DNA of 64,000 nt from Rhizocola hellebori (GCF_016862955.1 NZ_BONY01000001.1:248001-312000), one strand, 5' to 3'; positions 17,400-27,798 are shown, counted from the first letter of the stretch. Translations and numbers: made by a program. The notes: generated by a model not told the origin, from the letters alone.

Positions 17400-17561
17400 A
17401 TGAAGATCACAGTGTGGAAGCGGACGTTGGTCACCAACGAGGTTGGCGGCGGCTCCGGCTCCGGCAGTGGTTCGAGCACAGGCCGCGACGACACCGCCAA
17501 GCAAGGCACCGCAGCCGCGAGCACCACCCCCGCACCGGTTTCCCCGATGTCAGAAAACTGA
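17400..17561 (+). CDS. candidate RiPP precursor peptide (TOMM-like)
   Basis: A 53-residue peptide with an excellent ribosome binding site, AGAGGAGGTGA, just before the ATG at 17400. The N-terminus (TVWKRTLVTNEV, residues 4-15) looks like a leader. Residues 16-28 are only Gly, Ser and Thr, followed by an acidic/basic patch and a second Ala/Ser/Thr/Pro-rich stretch (AAASTTPAPVSP), ending SEN. There is no Cys, so azoline formation would have to use Ser or Thr. Its stop is 2 nt before the GTG of the SagB-type dehydrogenase, giving translational coupling, and the YcaO gene follows. The role is inferred from position, size and composition; no known precursor family is recognised. Confidence 0.72.
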   Translation: MKITVWKRTLVTNEVGGGSGSGSGSSTGRDDTAKQGTAAASTTPAPVSPMSEN

Positions 17562-17563
17562 GC

Positions 17564-18523
17564 GTGGTGGAGCCCGAACTGTCCGCCTACTACACGTTGA
17601 GCGGCATGGTCGTCCGCCAGCCCGGAGCCATCCGGGTCGAATGCCTCGAAGGAAACCTCGAAGCGGCGGACGACGATGACGAGCTGATCGAGCGCATCGC
17701 CACCGTGCTCGGCGCGCTCAACGCCACGGCGACCCTTGCCCAGGTCCTTGACCGGCAAGGGTTGCCTTTTGCCGCGATCCGGCCGATCCTGGCCGAGCTG
17801 CTCGAAATCGGGGCGCTGCATGATGTTCGGAGCGCATGGACCTATTTCCATCATTTGTCGGGCAATCCATGGATCGTCCCGGCCCCGATGAGCGCGCCGG
17901 AAGCCTATGCGATCGACCGCTGGGCGCCCGCGAACGCCGTGCTGCCAACCCCGGCCGGGCCGTCGTCCCCGGTGACCGACGCCGCGCTGGCCCGCCGTTC
18001 CGCGCACCTGGCCGACCACCAGCGGGTGAGTCCACAACAGAGCATGGAACATGCCTTGTGTTTGGCGGCCGCCACCTATCGGCTGGGCCCAAACGGCCGC
18101 AGGCCGTTGGCGTCGGGCGGAGCGATGTGGCCGCTTCAGCTCTGGGTCGTCGGCGGGCCCGGCGACGACTTGGACATGCTGGCCATCGACCACGACCGGG
18201 ACAGCATCGCCCAGGTCCGCAAGGTGGCCCGCGACGAGTGGCGCGAGCTGTTCCTCCCCCACCCCGAGGTGCACCAGGCGCTGCAAAGGGGTGCGGCCAC
18301 CATCGTGATAGCCGCCGACCCGACCCGCACCTGCGGAAAGTACGGCAATCGCGGCTGGCGCTACGCCCTGATGGAGGCCGGCGCGGCAGCCCATCATCTC
18401 GGATTGCTCGCCGCCGAAGCACAGATCGCGGCGCGGACCATCGGCGGCTTCTACGACGCACCGCTGTCCGCCATGCTCGGCGGCCCGCTCCTTGCCCTGC
18501 TGACGATGCTGGTGATCGCATGA
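17564..18523 (+). CDS. SagB-type (McbC-like) azoline dehydrogenase
   Basis: A 319-residue FMN-dependent nitroreductase-fold enzyme that in TOMM pathways oxidises azolines to azoles. The first 100 residues resemble the winged-helix N-terminal part of this family (ELIERIATVLGALNATATLAQVL). The catalytic domain shows RRSAHLADHQ (about 144), RRPLASGGAMWPLQLWVV (about 180, the SGG-A-P-L signature) and KYGNRGWRYALMEAGAAAHH (about 259), then GGFYD. GTG at 17564 is chosen because it follows the peptide stop by 2 nt; GTG 17567 is equally possible. Genes for peptide, dehydrogenase and YcaO form one tight operon (gap to YcaO 12 nt). SagB catalytic Lys/Tyr residues need alignment to confirm. Confidence 0.85.
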   Translation: MVEPELSAYYTLSGMVVRQPGAIRVECLEGNLEAADDDDELIERIATVLGALNATATLAQVLDRQGLPFAAIRPILAELLEIGALHDVRSAWTYFHHLSGNPWIVPAPMSAPEAYAIDRWAPANAVLPTPAGPSSPVTDAALARRSAHLADHQRVSPQQSMEHALCLAAATYRLGPNGRRPLASGGAMWPLQLWVVGGPGDDLDMLAIDHDRDSIAQVRKVARDEWRELFLPHPEVHQALQRGAATIVIAADPTRTCGKYGNRGWRYALMEAGAAAHHLGLLAAEAQIAARTIGGFYDAPLSAMLGGPLLALLTMLVIA

Positions 18524-18535
18524 GGACGACCGCAC

Positions 18536-20317
18536 ATGCTGGCCGATGACGTGCTCGTGGTGGCGGGGCCGGAAGGTTTCCTGCTGCACACGGTCTCCGA
18601 CACCATCAAAGTGGATTTGGATCGGCCCGGCGACCCCGAGCTGATCGCGGCCGCCGCCAGAGGTGGGCCTGCTGGCCTTCTCCAAGCCGGTCTCATCGCC
18701 GCGGAAGAGTCGGAAGAGCTGCGGCGCCTTCTTGCCGCGCGCGGCATCGAGCAACACGCGGCGGCGTCCGGCGGCCTGCCCGAGGCGGTGCTTCCCCTGG
18801 CCCGCGTCGCCTCGGACTACGGGCAATCGGCGGTGGTTCCCCGTGGAGTCCTGGTGGTCACGTCGCTGGAGGCCCTTTGGCTTCCGCCCGAGACCGATCT
18901 GCCCAGACGCAAATGGGCCCTGCGGATGTTCATTTCCCGCCAGCCTGACCAGACCCGGCTGGCCGCCTACGGCGCTCTCGCTGCGGGGCGGGTTGACCTT
19001 TCAGTGGCAGGCGATTTTCCGGGTACCAAGCCAATGCGCTCAGTCCGGCAACAGGTCGCCTCCTCCGACGAGATCAGCACCTGGTCCCTGCTGGCCGATC
19101 CGCCCGAGCAAACGGGAAGCCTGCGCGACTTTCCCGCAAAGCTCGACGACGCCAACGGCCGGTTGTCCATCGCCCAGGCCAAAAACGTCGACGAGTGGCG
19201 GCTGGACGACGGCGAGACCATCTACTGCGTGACCGGTCAAGGCGCCCAGCCCAATCTGGCCGCGACCCGTCCCTTCGCGCAGATGTCCTTCGTCAGCGGC
19301 TGTATCGGCGCGGACGGCGATCTCGCGTTGGCGCGTAAGAAGTGCATCGTCGAGGGCATCGAGCGATTCTGTATGGGAGATCTGCCACCTAACGCCCTAC
19401 ACCGGGCCTGCGCCGCCGAGCTGGCGCAGGAGTGGCTCGATCCGCACGACATCATCTCCTATCATCCGGCGCATCGGGCTCGGCTCGGCCTGCTGGAGTT
19501 CGATCCGCACCGCCCGGAATGGTGGGTCGTGGGCCAGCGCGCCGGCCGGCCGCTGTGGGTGCCCGCCGCCCTGGTCTTCTCACCCTTTCCGCATCTTCCG
19601 GGGTGGCTGCACGACGGCTATGCCTCCTCCAACGCGGCCGCCGCCCACGTCGACCCGGATCAGGCTGTCCTGCGCGCATGGCTGGAGGGGGTGGAACGCG
19701 ATGCCTTTCAGCGCGCGCGGTCCACCGAGGATCCGCCGCCAAGACTTGACCTGTCCACCCTGCCACCGCGGTTACGGGCGCTGACCCGCTTCGTGCGAGG
19801 GCAGGCAGAGCTGACCCTCATCGTGTTGAGCGGAGCGGAGTCGATCCCGGTCTTCGTGGCGATGGCGGTGGGCGAAAACGGTCTCGCGCTTGGGATGTGC
19901 GCGGCGGCGGACAGGGTGACCGGCGCACGTAAGGCCCTTTTCGAGGCCTGCGCCGAGCTGAGGTTCCCGTTCACCCACGAGCCGCTGCCGGAGGAGGTGG
20001 AGAATCCGCTCGACCACGGCGCGCTCTACCGCGATCCCGAAAATGTCGAGCGTCTTCGGTGGCTAAGGTCCGGTCCGGTCATCGGCTGGCAGCAGGTCGC
20101 GATGCCATCGGTGCAACCGCCCGCACGCGTGGTGACCTACGTCTTCCCGTCACCGGCGCAGCCGGGTCTGACCGTGGTCAAGGCCCTCGATCCCGAGCTG
20201 AGCCCGATGACCTTCGGCTACGACACCGATCCCACCGGCCACACCGGCTTCGCGCAGGGCTACCTGAGCCGGGGGATCGACTTCTCGACGCCGCTGTTCC
20301 CCCACCCGTTCGCGTAG
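18536..20317 (+). CDS. YcaO-domain cyclodehydratase with short E1-like N-terminus
   Basis: A 593-residue protein. Residues about 250-593 are a YcaO domain: SGCIGADGDLALARKKCIVE with GIERF (ATP-binding E-x-x-E-R helix) and SSNAAAAHVDPDQAVLRAWL followed by EGVERDAF (second ATP/Mg helix). The chain ends in LFPHPFA, a loose form of the C-terminal PxPxP tail of azoline-forming YcaO proteins. The first 240 residues are unlike full ThiF/E1 partners: they are short, have a single Cys, and so lack the four-Cys zinc site, yet segments such as VPRGVLVVTS suggest a reduced E1-like or leader-binding region. YcaO enzymes phosphorylate the peptide backbone with ATP and cyclise Ser/Thr/Cys. No separate E1 gene is nearby. 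Confidence 0.85.
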   Translation: MLADDVLVVAGPEGFLLHTVSDTIKVDLDRPGDPELIAAAARGGPAGLLQAGLIAAEESEELRRLLAARGIEQHAAASGGLPEAVLPLARVASDYGQSAVVPRGVLVVTSLEALWLPPETDLPRRKWALRMFISRQPDQTRLAAYGALAAGRVDLSVAGDFPGTKPMRSVRQQVASSDEISTWSLLADPPEQTGSLRDFPAKLDDANGRLSIAQAKNVDEWRLDDGETIYCVTGQGAQPNLAATRPFAQMSFVSGCIGADGDLALARKKCIVEGIERFCMGDLPPNALHRACAAELAQEWLDPHDIISYHPAHRARLGLLEFDPHRPEWWVVGQRAGRPLWVPAALVFSPFPHLPGWLHDGYASSNAAAAHVDPDQAVLRAWLEGVERDAFQRARSTEDPPPRLDLSTLPPRLRALTRFVRGQAELTLIVLSGAESIPVFVAMAVGENGLALGMCAAADRVTGARKALFEACAELRFPFTHEPLPEEVENPLDHGALYRDPENVERLRWLRSGPVIGWQQVAMPSVQPPARVVTYVFPSPAQPGLTVVKALDPELSPMTFGYDTDPTGHTGFAQGYLSRGIDFSTPLFPHPFA

Positions 20318-20344
20318 ACCGGGGACATCGGCGACGCCGGCTCC

Positions 20345-20350
20345 TAGACT
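20345..20350 (+). promoter_or_regulatory. -10 box of a leaderless promoter
   Basis: TAGACT lies 7 nt before the ATG at 20358, with no Shine-Dalgarno sequence. This suggests the SDR gene has its own promoter separate from the YcaO operon. Confidence 0.5.
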
Positions 20351-20357
20351 GGCGGCC

Positions 20358-21356
20358 ATGACATCGTTGCGCGCACTGTTCATCGGGGGCACCGGCACCA
20401 TCAGCTCGGCCTGCGTGCAACGGGCGGTCGAGGCGGGCTTCGACGTGACGATCCTCAATCGTGGCGTGGGCACCTCCTGGTCGCCGCACAGCGCGGCGAA
20501 GGTGCTGACCGCCGATATCCGCGACGTGCAAGCTGTTCGCGAGGTGCTGGGCCGGCAGACCTTCGACGTGGTGGCCGACTTCATCGCGTTCCTGCCCGAA
20601 CACGTCCGCGCCGACATCGAGCTGTTCACCGGCATTACCGGCCAATACCTTTTCATCAGTTCGGCCTCGGCGTACCAGACGCCGCCCGCGCGACTGCCCA
20701 TTGTGGAGTCCACCCCGCTGCGCAACCCGCAGTGGCAGTATTCGCGCGACAAAATCGCCTGCGAGGACGAGCTGGTGCGGGCTTATCGGGAGACTGGCTT
20801 TCCGATGACGATCGTGCGGCCCTCGCACACCTACGCCCGCACCTCGGTTCCGCTGATCGGCGACCGGACAGCGCTGCAGCGGATGCGCAACGGCCTGCCA
20901 GTCATCGTGCATGGCGACGGCACCTCACTGTGGACGCTGACCCATCACCATGACTTCGCCGTCGCCTTCACCGGTCTGCTCGCCAATCCCCAGGCGATCG
21001 GGGACAGCTTCCACATCACCAGCGACGAGGTGCTCAGCTGGAACCAGGTCTACACGATGCTGGCCACGGCGCTGGGCGTGCAGCCGCGGCTGGTGCACGT
21101 GCCGTCGCACGTGATCGCGCAGGAACTGCCGCATTTCGGTCCCGGTCTGCTGGGCGACAAGGCACATTCGATGGTCTTCGACAACAGCAAGATCAAAGCG
21201 GTCGTGCCCGGCTTCTGCGCCACGATCCCCTTCGCTCGCGGCGCACGCGAGATCGCCGAGTGGAACGCCGCCCAGCCCGACGGCTTTGGCCTCGACGAAG
21301 ACCTCAGCGCAGCCTTCGATGCGCTGGCCGAGCGGTTCGGCGACCCCGCTCAGTAG
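20358..21356 (+). CDS. NAD-dependent epimerase/dehydratase-like extended SDR
   Basis: A 332-residue extended short-chain dehydrogenase. The nucleotide-binding loop is FIGGTGTISSACVQRA, the catalytic region has SSASAY and YSRDKIACED (Tyr-x-x-x-Lys), and the C-terminal part resembles the isoflavone-reductase/CSP41-like group that acts on nucleotide sugars or small carbonyls. Substrate unknown. It follows the YcaO gene by 40 nt; its apparent own promoter makes a role in the RiPP pathway possible but unproven. Confidence 0.85.
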   Translation: MTSLRALFIGGTGTISSACVQRAVEAGFDVTILNRGVGTSWSPHSAAKVLTADIRDVQAVREVLGRQTFDVVADFIAFLPEHVRADIELFTGITGQYLFISSASAYQTPPARLPIVESTPLRNPQWQYSRDKIACEDELVRAYRETGFPMTIVRPSHTYARTSVPLIGDRTALQRMRNGLPVIVHGDGTSLWTLTHHHDFAVAFTGLLANPQAIGDSFHITSDEVLSWNQVYTMLATALGVQPRLVHVPSHVIAQELPHFGPGLLGDKAHSMVFDNSKIKAVVPGFCATIPFARGAREIAEWNAAQPDGFGLDEDLSAAFDALAERFGDPAQ

Positions 21357-21368
21357 CGGAATTGACGA

Positions 21369-21374
21369 TAGGCT
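21369..21374 (+). promoter_or_regulatory. -10 box of a leaderless promoter
   Basis: TAGGCT lies 7 nt before the GTG at 21382, again without a ribosome binding site. Confidence 0.4.
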
Positions 21375-21381
21375 CTGCGCT

Positions 21382-22266
21382 GTGACTGATTCGCCAACCG
21401 CCGCGAGCAGCGCCGGGCCTCCCAGCACGGCGGTGGTGCAGGGGGTGCTGGCCGAGGCGGCCGAGGTGCTGATCATCGAGGCGTCCGGCTACGAGCTCGA
21501 TCGCGCCGATGCTGCCCGCGTGGTGGTGTCCGGAGATCAGCTCACCGAGCTGGCGACGTTACTGGCCGTGGTGGACGGCGGCACAGGAGACCGCTGCCGG
21601 TGCTTGGGCTCGCCCACGTTGCTGGTGATGGACGCCTCCGGCCGCGAACTGGCCCGGTGGACCCTGCACCACCAGACCCACCTCGGCGGCGTGGGCAGCT
21701 GTGACGCGCAGCTTCGCGACGGCCCCGCCCTGACCGACTGGCTCGCCGGCCTTGGCCTGACCAGGTCGCGTGAGGTCCAGCTCATGCTGGCCCGCCAGGC
21801 GGCTCAGGGCGAAAGGCGGCGCGAGCAATGGGTCAAGGCCGCGCCCGCGGCGCTGACTCAAGCCGCGCAGGCGGCGTCGCTGTGGGAAACCGACGCGGAG
21901 GAGACGCTGGCCGGCCTGGTGGCGCAGCTCTACCCCGATCCCCGCGAGCGCATCCACACCCTGCTCGCGTGGGCCGGCTTTCCGCCGCGCCACACCACCA
22001 CCGACGGCACACCGTGGTACGAGCTCGCGCCGCAGCGCCTGCTGCTGGCCGAGCCGGCCGAGGCGATCCTTGCCGCGCTGACGTCGGCAACGCTGACCGC
22101 CGAACAGCTCGACGGCGCGGCCGAGCTGTTCACCAGCCTCGAGTGGACCAGCTCCGCGCCCGCCGACCTCCCGCAACCCTTGCGGTCCTTGCTCATCGAG
22201 CACGTCACCACGACGGGGACAGGGCCGATGAAGTTCCGGATGCGCCACGGCTACGGCGCATCGTGA
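21382..22266 (+). CDS. hypothetical protein, family not recognised
   Basis: A 294-residue, probably cytoplasmic protein (no signal peptide or membrane segment). The first half has an alternating strand pattern with short turns (EVLIIEASGYELDRADA, LLVMDASGRELARWTLHH). The second half is helical and rich in Ala, Leu and Glu, ending KFRMRHGYGAS. The GTG at 21382 is chosen from the leaderless promoter. A Cys pair (DRCRCLG) sits near residue 75. It starts 26 nt after the SDR gene and is convergent with the GH1 gene, only 3 nt separating the ends. No function can be named. Confidence 0.75.
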   Translation: MTDSPTAASSAGPPSTAVVQGVLAEAAEVLIIEASGYELDRADAARVVVSGDQLTELATLLAVVDGGTGDRCRCLGSPTLLVMDASGRELARWTLHHQTHLGGVGSCDAQLRDGPALTDWLAGLGLTRSREVQLMLARQAAQGERRREQWVKAAPAALTQAAQAASLWETDAEETLAGLVAQLYPDPRERIHTLLAWAGFPPRHTTTDGTPWYELAPQRLLLAEPAEAILAALTSATLTAEQLDGAAELFTSLEWTSSAPADLPQPLRSLLIEHVTTTGTGPMKFRMRHGYGAS

Positions 22267-22269
22267 TCG

Positions 22270-23682
22270 CTACGCGCCGCGGACGCGGCGAATGGTGTCC
22301 CTGTACCAGATAGCGCTCTGCTTGGGAATGCGCCGCTGGGTTTCGTAGTCGACCCGGACCAGACCGAAACGCTTGTCGTAGCCGTATGCCCATTCGAAGT
22401 TGTCCAAAAGGGACCAGGCGAAGTAGCCGCGGATGTCCGCGCCCGCTTCCCGCGCCTCGGCCACCGCGGCGATGTGCGAAGCCAGGTATTCGACTCGGTC
22501 GTCGTCGCGGACGAAGCCGTCGGCGTCGGCCTTGTCGGCGAAGGCCGCCCCGTTCTCGGTGATGACGATCGGCGTTCCGGGATAGTCACGGCCGATGCGC
22601 ACCAACAGGTCCCGGAAGTCGTCGGGCATGATCTCCCAGCCGAGCGCGGTCTGCGGCAGGCCGTAGGGCAGCCCGCGATTCACCGGGTTCCCGGCGGCAT
22701 CACGGGTGGCTCCGTCCTCGTCGACGCCGGATGCCCGCAGGCTGAAGTAGTAGTTCACACCGAGGGTGTCCAGCGGCGCGTTGATGATTTCGAGGTCGCC
22801 CTCCTGCACGGGGAGGAACACGTTGCGCGCGGCCAGATCCGCGACCACGTCCTCGGGATAGCGCCCGTGCATCAGCGGGTCCAGATACAGCCGCACCCCC
22901 AGGCCGTCCGCGCGGCGGGCCGCTTCCCGGTCGGCCGGCGCGTCGGTGGCCGGGTTGGAAGTGCTCAGGTTCAAGGTGATCGCCAGGTCCAGCGGCCCGG
23001 AAGCCGCAGCCCGCAGCCGCTGGGCGGCCAGCCCATGTCCGAGCAGCAGATGGTGTACGGCATGGATGCCGGCCGCGAAGTCACGCCGCCCCGGCGCTTG
23101 CACTCCCTCGACATAGCCCAGCATCGCCGAACACCACGGCTCGTTGAGCGTGGTCCAGTTGACCACCCGGTCGCCCAAGCGCTCATAGACGAGCTGTGCG
23201 TAGTCGGCGAACCGGTAGGCGGTGTCACGCTGGGGCCAGCCGCCGGCGTCCTCCAGCTCCTGGGGCAGGTCCCAGTGGTACAGCGTGGCCCACGGGGTGA
23301 TGCCCTGTGCCAGCAGCTCGTCGACGAGCCGGTCGTAGAAGGCCAGCCCGGCCGGGTTGGCCGGGCCTCGTCCGCCGGGCTGGACCCGCGGCCACGCCAC
23401 CGAAAAGCGGTAGGTGTCGATGCTCAGATCGCGGATCAGGGCGACGTCTTCGGGCATGCGGTGATAGTGGTCGCAGGCGATGTCGCCGTTTTCGGCGTTG
23501 TCGACCGCTCCCGGTACCCGGCAAAAAGTGTCCCAGATCGACGGCGTGCGACCGTCCTCGGTGACGGCGCCCTCGATCTGATAGGCGGAGGTGGCCACTC
23601 CCCAGCGAAAGCCGGGCGGCAGGCGGTCGATGAGTTCGTCGTGGCGGTCAAGCGCTGTGGTGGTTCTGGCAGTGATGTTCAC
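22270..23682 (-). CDS. GH1 beta-glucosidase
   Basis: A 470-residue family 1 glycoside hydrolase with no signal peptide, so it acts in the cytoplasm. Hallmarks are FRWGVATSAYQIEGA at the N-terminus, the acid/base Glu in NWTTLNEPW (about 176) and the nucleophile Glu in IVITENGAAF (about 372), plus the YFAWSLLDNFEW signature near the end. Length is typical. GTG at 23682 is preceded by AGGAGAACC. It is the last gene of a minus-strand run of LacI, binding protein and ABC transporter, so it would hydrolyse imported cellobiose or other beta-glucosides to glucose. Confidence 0.95.
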   Translation of the reverse strand: MNITARTTTALDRHDELIDRLPPGFRWGVATSAYQIEGAVTEDGRTPSIWDTFCRVPGAVDNAENGDIACDHYHRMPEDVALIRDLSIDTYRFSVAWPRVQPGGRGPANPAGLAFYDRLVDELLAQGITPWATLYHWDLPQELEDAGGWPQRDTAYRFADYAQLVYERLGDRVVNWTTLNEPWCSAMLGYVEGVQAPGRRDFAAGIHAVHHLLLGHGLAAQRLRAAASGPLDLAITLNLSTSNPATDAPADREAARRADGLGVRLYLDPLMHGRYPEDVVADLAARNVFLPVQEGDLEIINAPLDTLGVNYYFSLRASGVDEDGATRDAAGNPVNRGLPYGLPQTALGWEIMPDDFRDLLVRIGRDYPGTPIVITENGAAFADKADADGFVRDDDRVEYLASHIAAVAEAREAGADIRGYFAWSLLDNFEWAYGYDKRFGLVRVDYETQRRIPKQSAIWYRDTIRRVRGA

Positions 23683-23759
23683 GGTTCTCCTGCTTCAGGC
23701 ATTGACGCACCCTCGCCGCACGGTGGTGCGGCGCTGGATTGCCTATTGGGTCGTGGTAA

Positions 23760-24766
<1,007 letters not shown>

Positions 24767-24770
<4 letters not shown>

Positions 24771-25780
24771 ATCCCGATTTCCTTACTGCGCGACGGGTCG
24801 GCCAGAACAGGGGTGAATCCCACCTTCATCCGCACCCGGCTGCCGTCGGACGCCTTGACGGTGCTCTGTCCGCTGGCGCGCAGCCGCGGGTTGACGAACT
24901 CGTCGATGCCGAAATTGACCAGCGACAGCGCTGTTCCCAGCAACGCGATGCACAGCCCCACCGGGACGAACCACCACCAGGCCCCCTGCGGCAGCGCCTG
25001 CTGTCCCTGCGCCCAGAACAGGATCTCGCCCCAGTTCCACTCGGAGATGCCGGAGATCCCGACGAAGGCCAGGGCGATCTCGGTGGCCACGGCGAACATC
25101 ACGGTGCCGATGAACGAGGAGGCGATGATGGCGGTCAGGTTGGGCAGGATCTCGAAACCGATGATGCGCCAAGTGGATTCGCCGGTGGCGCGGGCCGCCT
25201 CGACGAAGTCGCGGCGGCGTAGCGACAGCGTCTGGGCGCGCAGCAGCCGGGCGCCCCACGCCCACGAGGTGAATCCGATCACCAGGGCGATCGTCCAGTC
25301 CCCCGAGTTGGGAACGACGTTGGTGATGATGATGATCAGCGGAAGCGCCGGGATGACGATGAAGACATTGGAAATCGCGGAGAGGCCTTCGGCCGCCGAT
25401 CCCGACAGGTAACCGGAGGTCACCCCGATCACGACCCCGATGATGGTGGCCACCAGGCCCGCGGTGAATCCCACGAACATGACGCTGCGGGTGCCGACCA
25501 GCACCTGGCTGAAGATGTCCTGGCCGATATGGGTTGTCCCGAACCAGTGTTTGAGCGAGGGGCTCTGCAGGATGTCGCTGCTGCGCTTGCTCGGGTCGAA
25601 CGGGGCCAGCGCCTGGCCGAACACGGCGATGAGGGTGAGCACGCCGAGCATGACCAGCCCGCTGGTCACCTTGCCGTTGACCAGCAGGCGGTGCAGGCCG
25701 TGCCGGCGGCGGGTGGCGGTCTGCGCCGGGTCCGCCGGGGCGACGTTGGGGGTGGTGATCCCCACTCCGGTGATGGCCAT
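24767..25780 (-). CDS. Opp/Dpp-type ABC transporter permease (C-type)
   Basis: A 337-residue inner-membrane permease with about six membrane segments. It has the OppC N-terminal transmembrane region (VTSGLVMLGVLTLIAVFGQALAPF with FDPSKRS), a DppC-like STHIGQD region (FGTTHIGQDIFSQVLVGTRS) and the EAA loop EAARATGESTWRIIGFEILPN that docks the ATPases. Translationally coupled with the D-type ATPase; 3 nt separate it from the B-type permease. Confidence 0.92.
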
Positions 25781-25783
25781 GCC

Positions 25784-26764
25784 TCAGCCCTCCTTGCGGG
25801 TACGCGGATCGAGCGCCATGTAGGCGAGATCGGCCAGGAAGTTCGCCGCCAGCACGGCGAGCGTCACCACCAGGAAGATCCCCTGTATCAGCGGGTAGTC
25901 GTGTTTGGCGATGGCGTCGAGCATCTGCAGGCCGATTCCGGGGTAGGAGAAGACGTACTCGACCAGGAACGTGCCGCCGACCACCAGCCCGAGCGCCATG
26001 CCGAAGCCGGACACGCTGGGCAGCAACGCATTTCGCGCGGCGTAGTTCATCATCACGCGTCGCTCGGAGAGCCCTTTGGCGTGAGCGACGGTGATGTAGT
26101 CCTCGGCGGTGACGGTGACCATCATGTTGCGCATCGCCAGCAACCATCCGCCGACCGACGCCACGATGATGGTGGCGGCGGGAAGCAGGCTGTGGCGCAG
26201 CGCGCTGTCGATGAACTCCCCGCTCCAGCCCGGGACCAGGCCCGGCTCGTACCCACCGGAGGCGGGCAGGAAGCTGCCGACGCCGGTGAACAGGGCCACC
26301 GCGATGAGGCCGAGCCAGAAGTAAGGGATCGAAGACAGGAAGGTCGTCGCGGGCAGCAGCCCGTCGATCCAGGAACCCCGCCACCATCCGGCGAAGACGC
26401 CGAGCAGCGTGCCGAGCAGGAAGCTGAGCACCGTGGTGACCCCGATCAGCAGCAGCGTCCACGGCAGCGCCTGGGTGAGCACCTCGCTGACCGGGAGCGG
26501 GAAGTTGCCGAAAGAGATCCCCAGGTCGCCGCGGGCAAGCTGAGCCAGGTAGCTGGTGTACTGCTCCCACATGCTCTGCTTCTTGTCCAGTCCAAACAGG
26601 ACGGTCAGCGACTGGATCTGCGCGGGATCGATCTGCCCCCGCATTCCGTTGACCAGAGCGGAGACCGGGTCGCCCGGGATCAGCCGGGGGATGAAGAAGT
26701 TGATGGTGAGCGCGGCCCACGCGGTGAACACGTAGAAAGCCAACCGGCGCAAGAAGTAGCTCAT
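25784..26764 (-). CDS. Opp/Dpp-type ABC transporter permease (B-type)
   Basis: A 326-residue permease. ATG at 26764 is chosen because [20 protein letters not shown] is the usual OppB start and overlaps the ATPase stop by 4 nt. It shows the [10 protein letters not shown] motif, about six membrane segments and the EAA-like loop [23 protein letters not shown]. Together with the C-type permease it forms the translocation pore. Confidence 0.92.
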   Translation of the reverse strand: MSYFLRRLAFYVFTAWAALTINFFIPRLIPGDPVSALVNGMRGQIDPAQIQSLTVLFGLDKKQSMWEQYTSYLAQLARGDLGISFGNFPLPVSEVLTQALPWTLLLIGVTTVLSFLLGTLLGVFAGWWRGSWIDGLLPATTFLSSIPYFWLGLIAVALFTGVGSFLPASGGYEPGLVPGWSGEFIDSALRHSLLPAATIIVASVGGWLLAMRNMMVTVTAEDYITVAHAKGLSERRVMMNYAARNALLPSVSGFGMALGLVVGGTFLVEYVFSYPGIGLQMLDAIAKHDYPLIQGIFLVVTLAVLAANFLADLAYMALDPRTRKEG

Positions 26765-27798
26765 GCCTTGGCCTCCTCGAAGAGCCAGCACGCCGCCCAG
26801 TGGGTTTCGGTGTCGCCCACGTCGAAACGGGGCGGAAGGGCCGTGCGGCACTTGTCCATGACGAAGGGGCAGCGCGGATGGAAGCGGCAGCCGTCCGGCG
26901 GCGTGATCAGGCTCGGCGGCTCACCCACCCCCTCCTCCTGCACGAGGCCCTGGGCCGAGCCGGTGATGCGGTCCGGGTCGGGCGCCGAATCGACGAGCAG
27001 CCGGGTATACGGGTGGGCGGGGTGCTGCGTCACCGTCTCGCTGTCCCCGCCTTCGACCATCCGGCCCGCGTACATGACCAGGGTGTCGTCGGCGAAATAG
27101 CGAGCAGACGCAATGTCATGGGTGATGTAGAGGATGGCGAGGTTGAGCCGTTCCTTCAGGTTGCGCAACAGGTTGAGCACCCCGAGCCGGATGGAGACGT
27201 CCAGCATCGACACCGGTTCGTCGGCAAGCAGCGCCTCGGGGTCGGCGGCCAGGGCCCGGGCGATGGCCACCCGCTGGCGCTGCCCCCCGGACAGCTCATG
27301 CGGATACTTGTCCAAATAGGACTCAGCGGGGGTGAGCTGAACCCGGCCCAGCAGCTCGGCCAGCGCGCTGTGCAGCTCCTGCTTGCCTTTCCCGGCCCGG
27401 CCATGGATGCGCAGGGCACGGGTCAGGTGATACCGCACGGTGTGCACCGGGTTCAGCGAAGCGAACGGGTCCTGGAAAATCATCTGCACTTTGCGGCTGT
27501 ACTCCCGAAACCGGCGCCCGCCGCGGGCGGTGGACACCGCCGCGGACTCGCCGTGCAGCCGGATGTCACCCGACGTTCGCGGATACAGCTGAGCCAGCAG
27601 CCGGGCAACCGTCGACTTGCCGGAGCCGGACTCCCCCACCAGAGCGGTGACCCAGCCACGGCGCAGCACGAGATCGACATCGTCGACGGCATGCACGACA
27701 TGGTTGGTGCGCGACAGGAGTTCCCGCCCTCGCTTGCGCACCGGGAAGTGCTTGGTGAGGCCCTCCGCAGCGAGGACAACCTCGGTGGTCACGGTCAT
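26761..27798 (-). CDS. Opp/Dpp-type ABC transporter ATP-binding protein (F-type)
   Basis: A 345-residue ATPase. Walker [19 protein letters not shown] (about 54), Q-loop [14 protein letters not shown], signature [15 protein letters not shown], Walker [13 protein letters not shown], and the C-terminal [13 protein letters not shown] extension. ATG at 27798 follows GGAGG, 6 nt upstream. It is the first transporter gene after the binding-protein terminator hairpin, so it is expected at lower level than the binding protein. Confidence 0.92.
   Translation of the reverse strand: MTVTTEVVLAAEGLTKHFPVRKRGRELLSRTNHVVHAVDDVDLVLRRGWVTALVGESGSGKSTVARLLAQLYPRTSGDIRLHGESAAVSTARGGRRFREYSRKVQMIFQDPFASLNPVHTVRYHLTRALRIHGRAGKGKQELHSALAELLGRVQLTPAESYLDKYPHELSGGQRQRVAIARALAADPEALLADEPVSMLDVSIRLGVLNLLRNLKERLNLAILYITHDIASARYFADDTLVMYAGRMVEGGDSETVTQHPAHPYTRLLVDSAPDPDRITGSAQGLVQEEGVGEPPSLITPPDGCRFHPRCPFVMDKCRTALPPRFDVGDTETHWAACWLFEEAKA

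Noticed and set aside
17400-17561. Lanthipeptide or lasso-peptide precursor
   Set aside because: No Cys, no LanM/LanB or lasso cyclase genes nearby; the partners are YcaO and SagB.
24783-26720. A 645-codon minus-strand frame across the two permease genes
   Set aside because: Composition is His/Arg/Gly-rich and it lies in a different frame over the clear OppB/OppC coding sequences.
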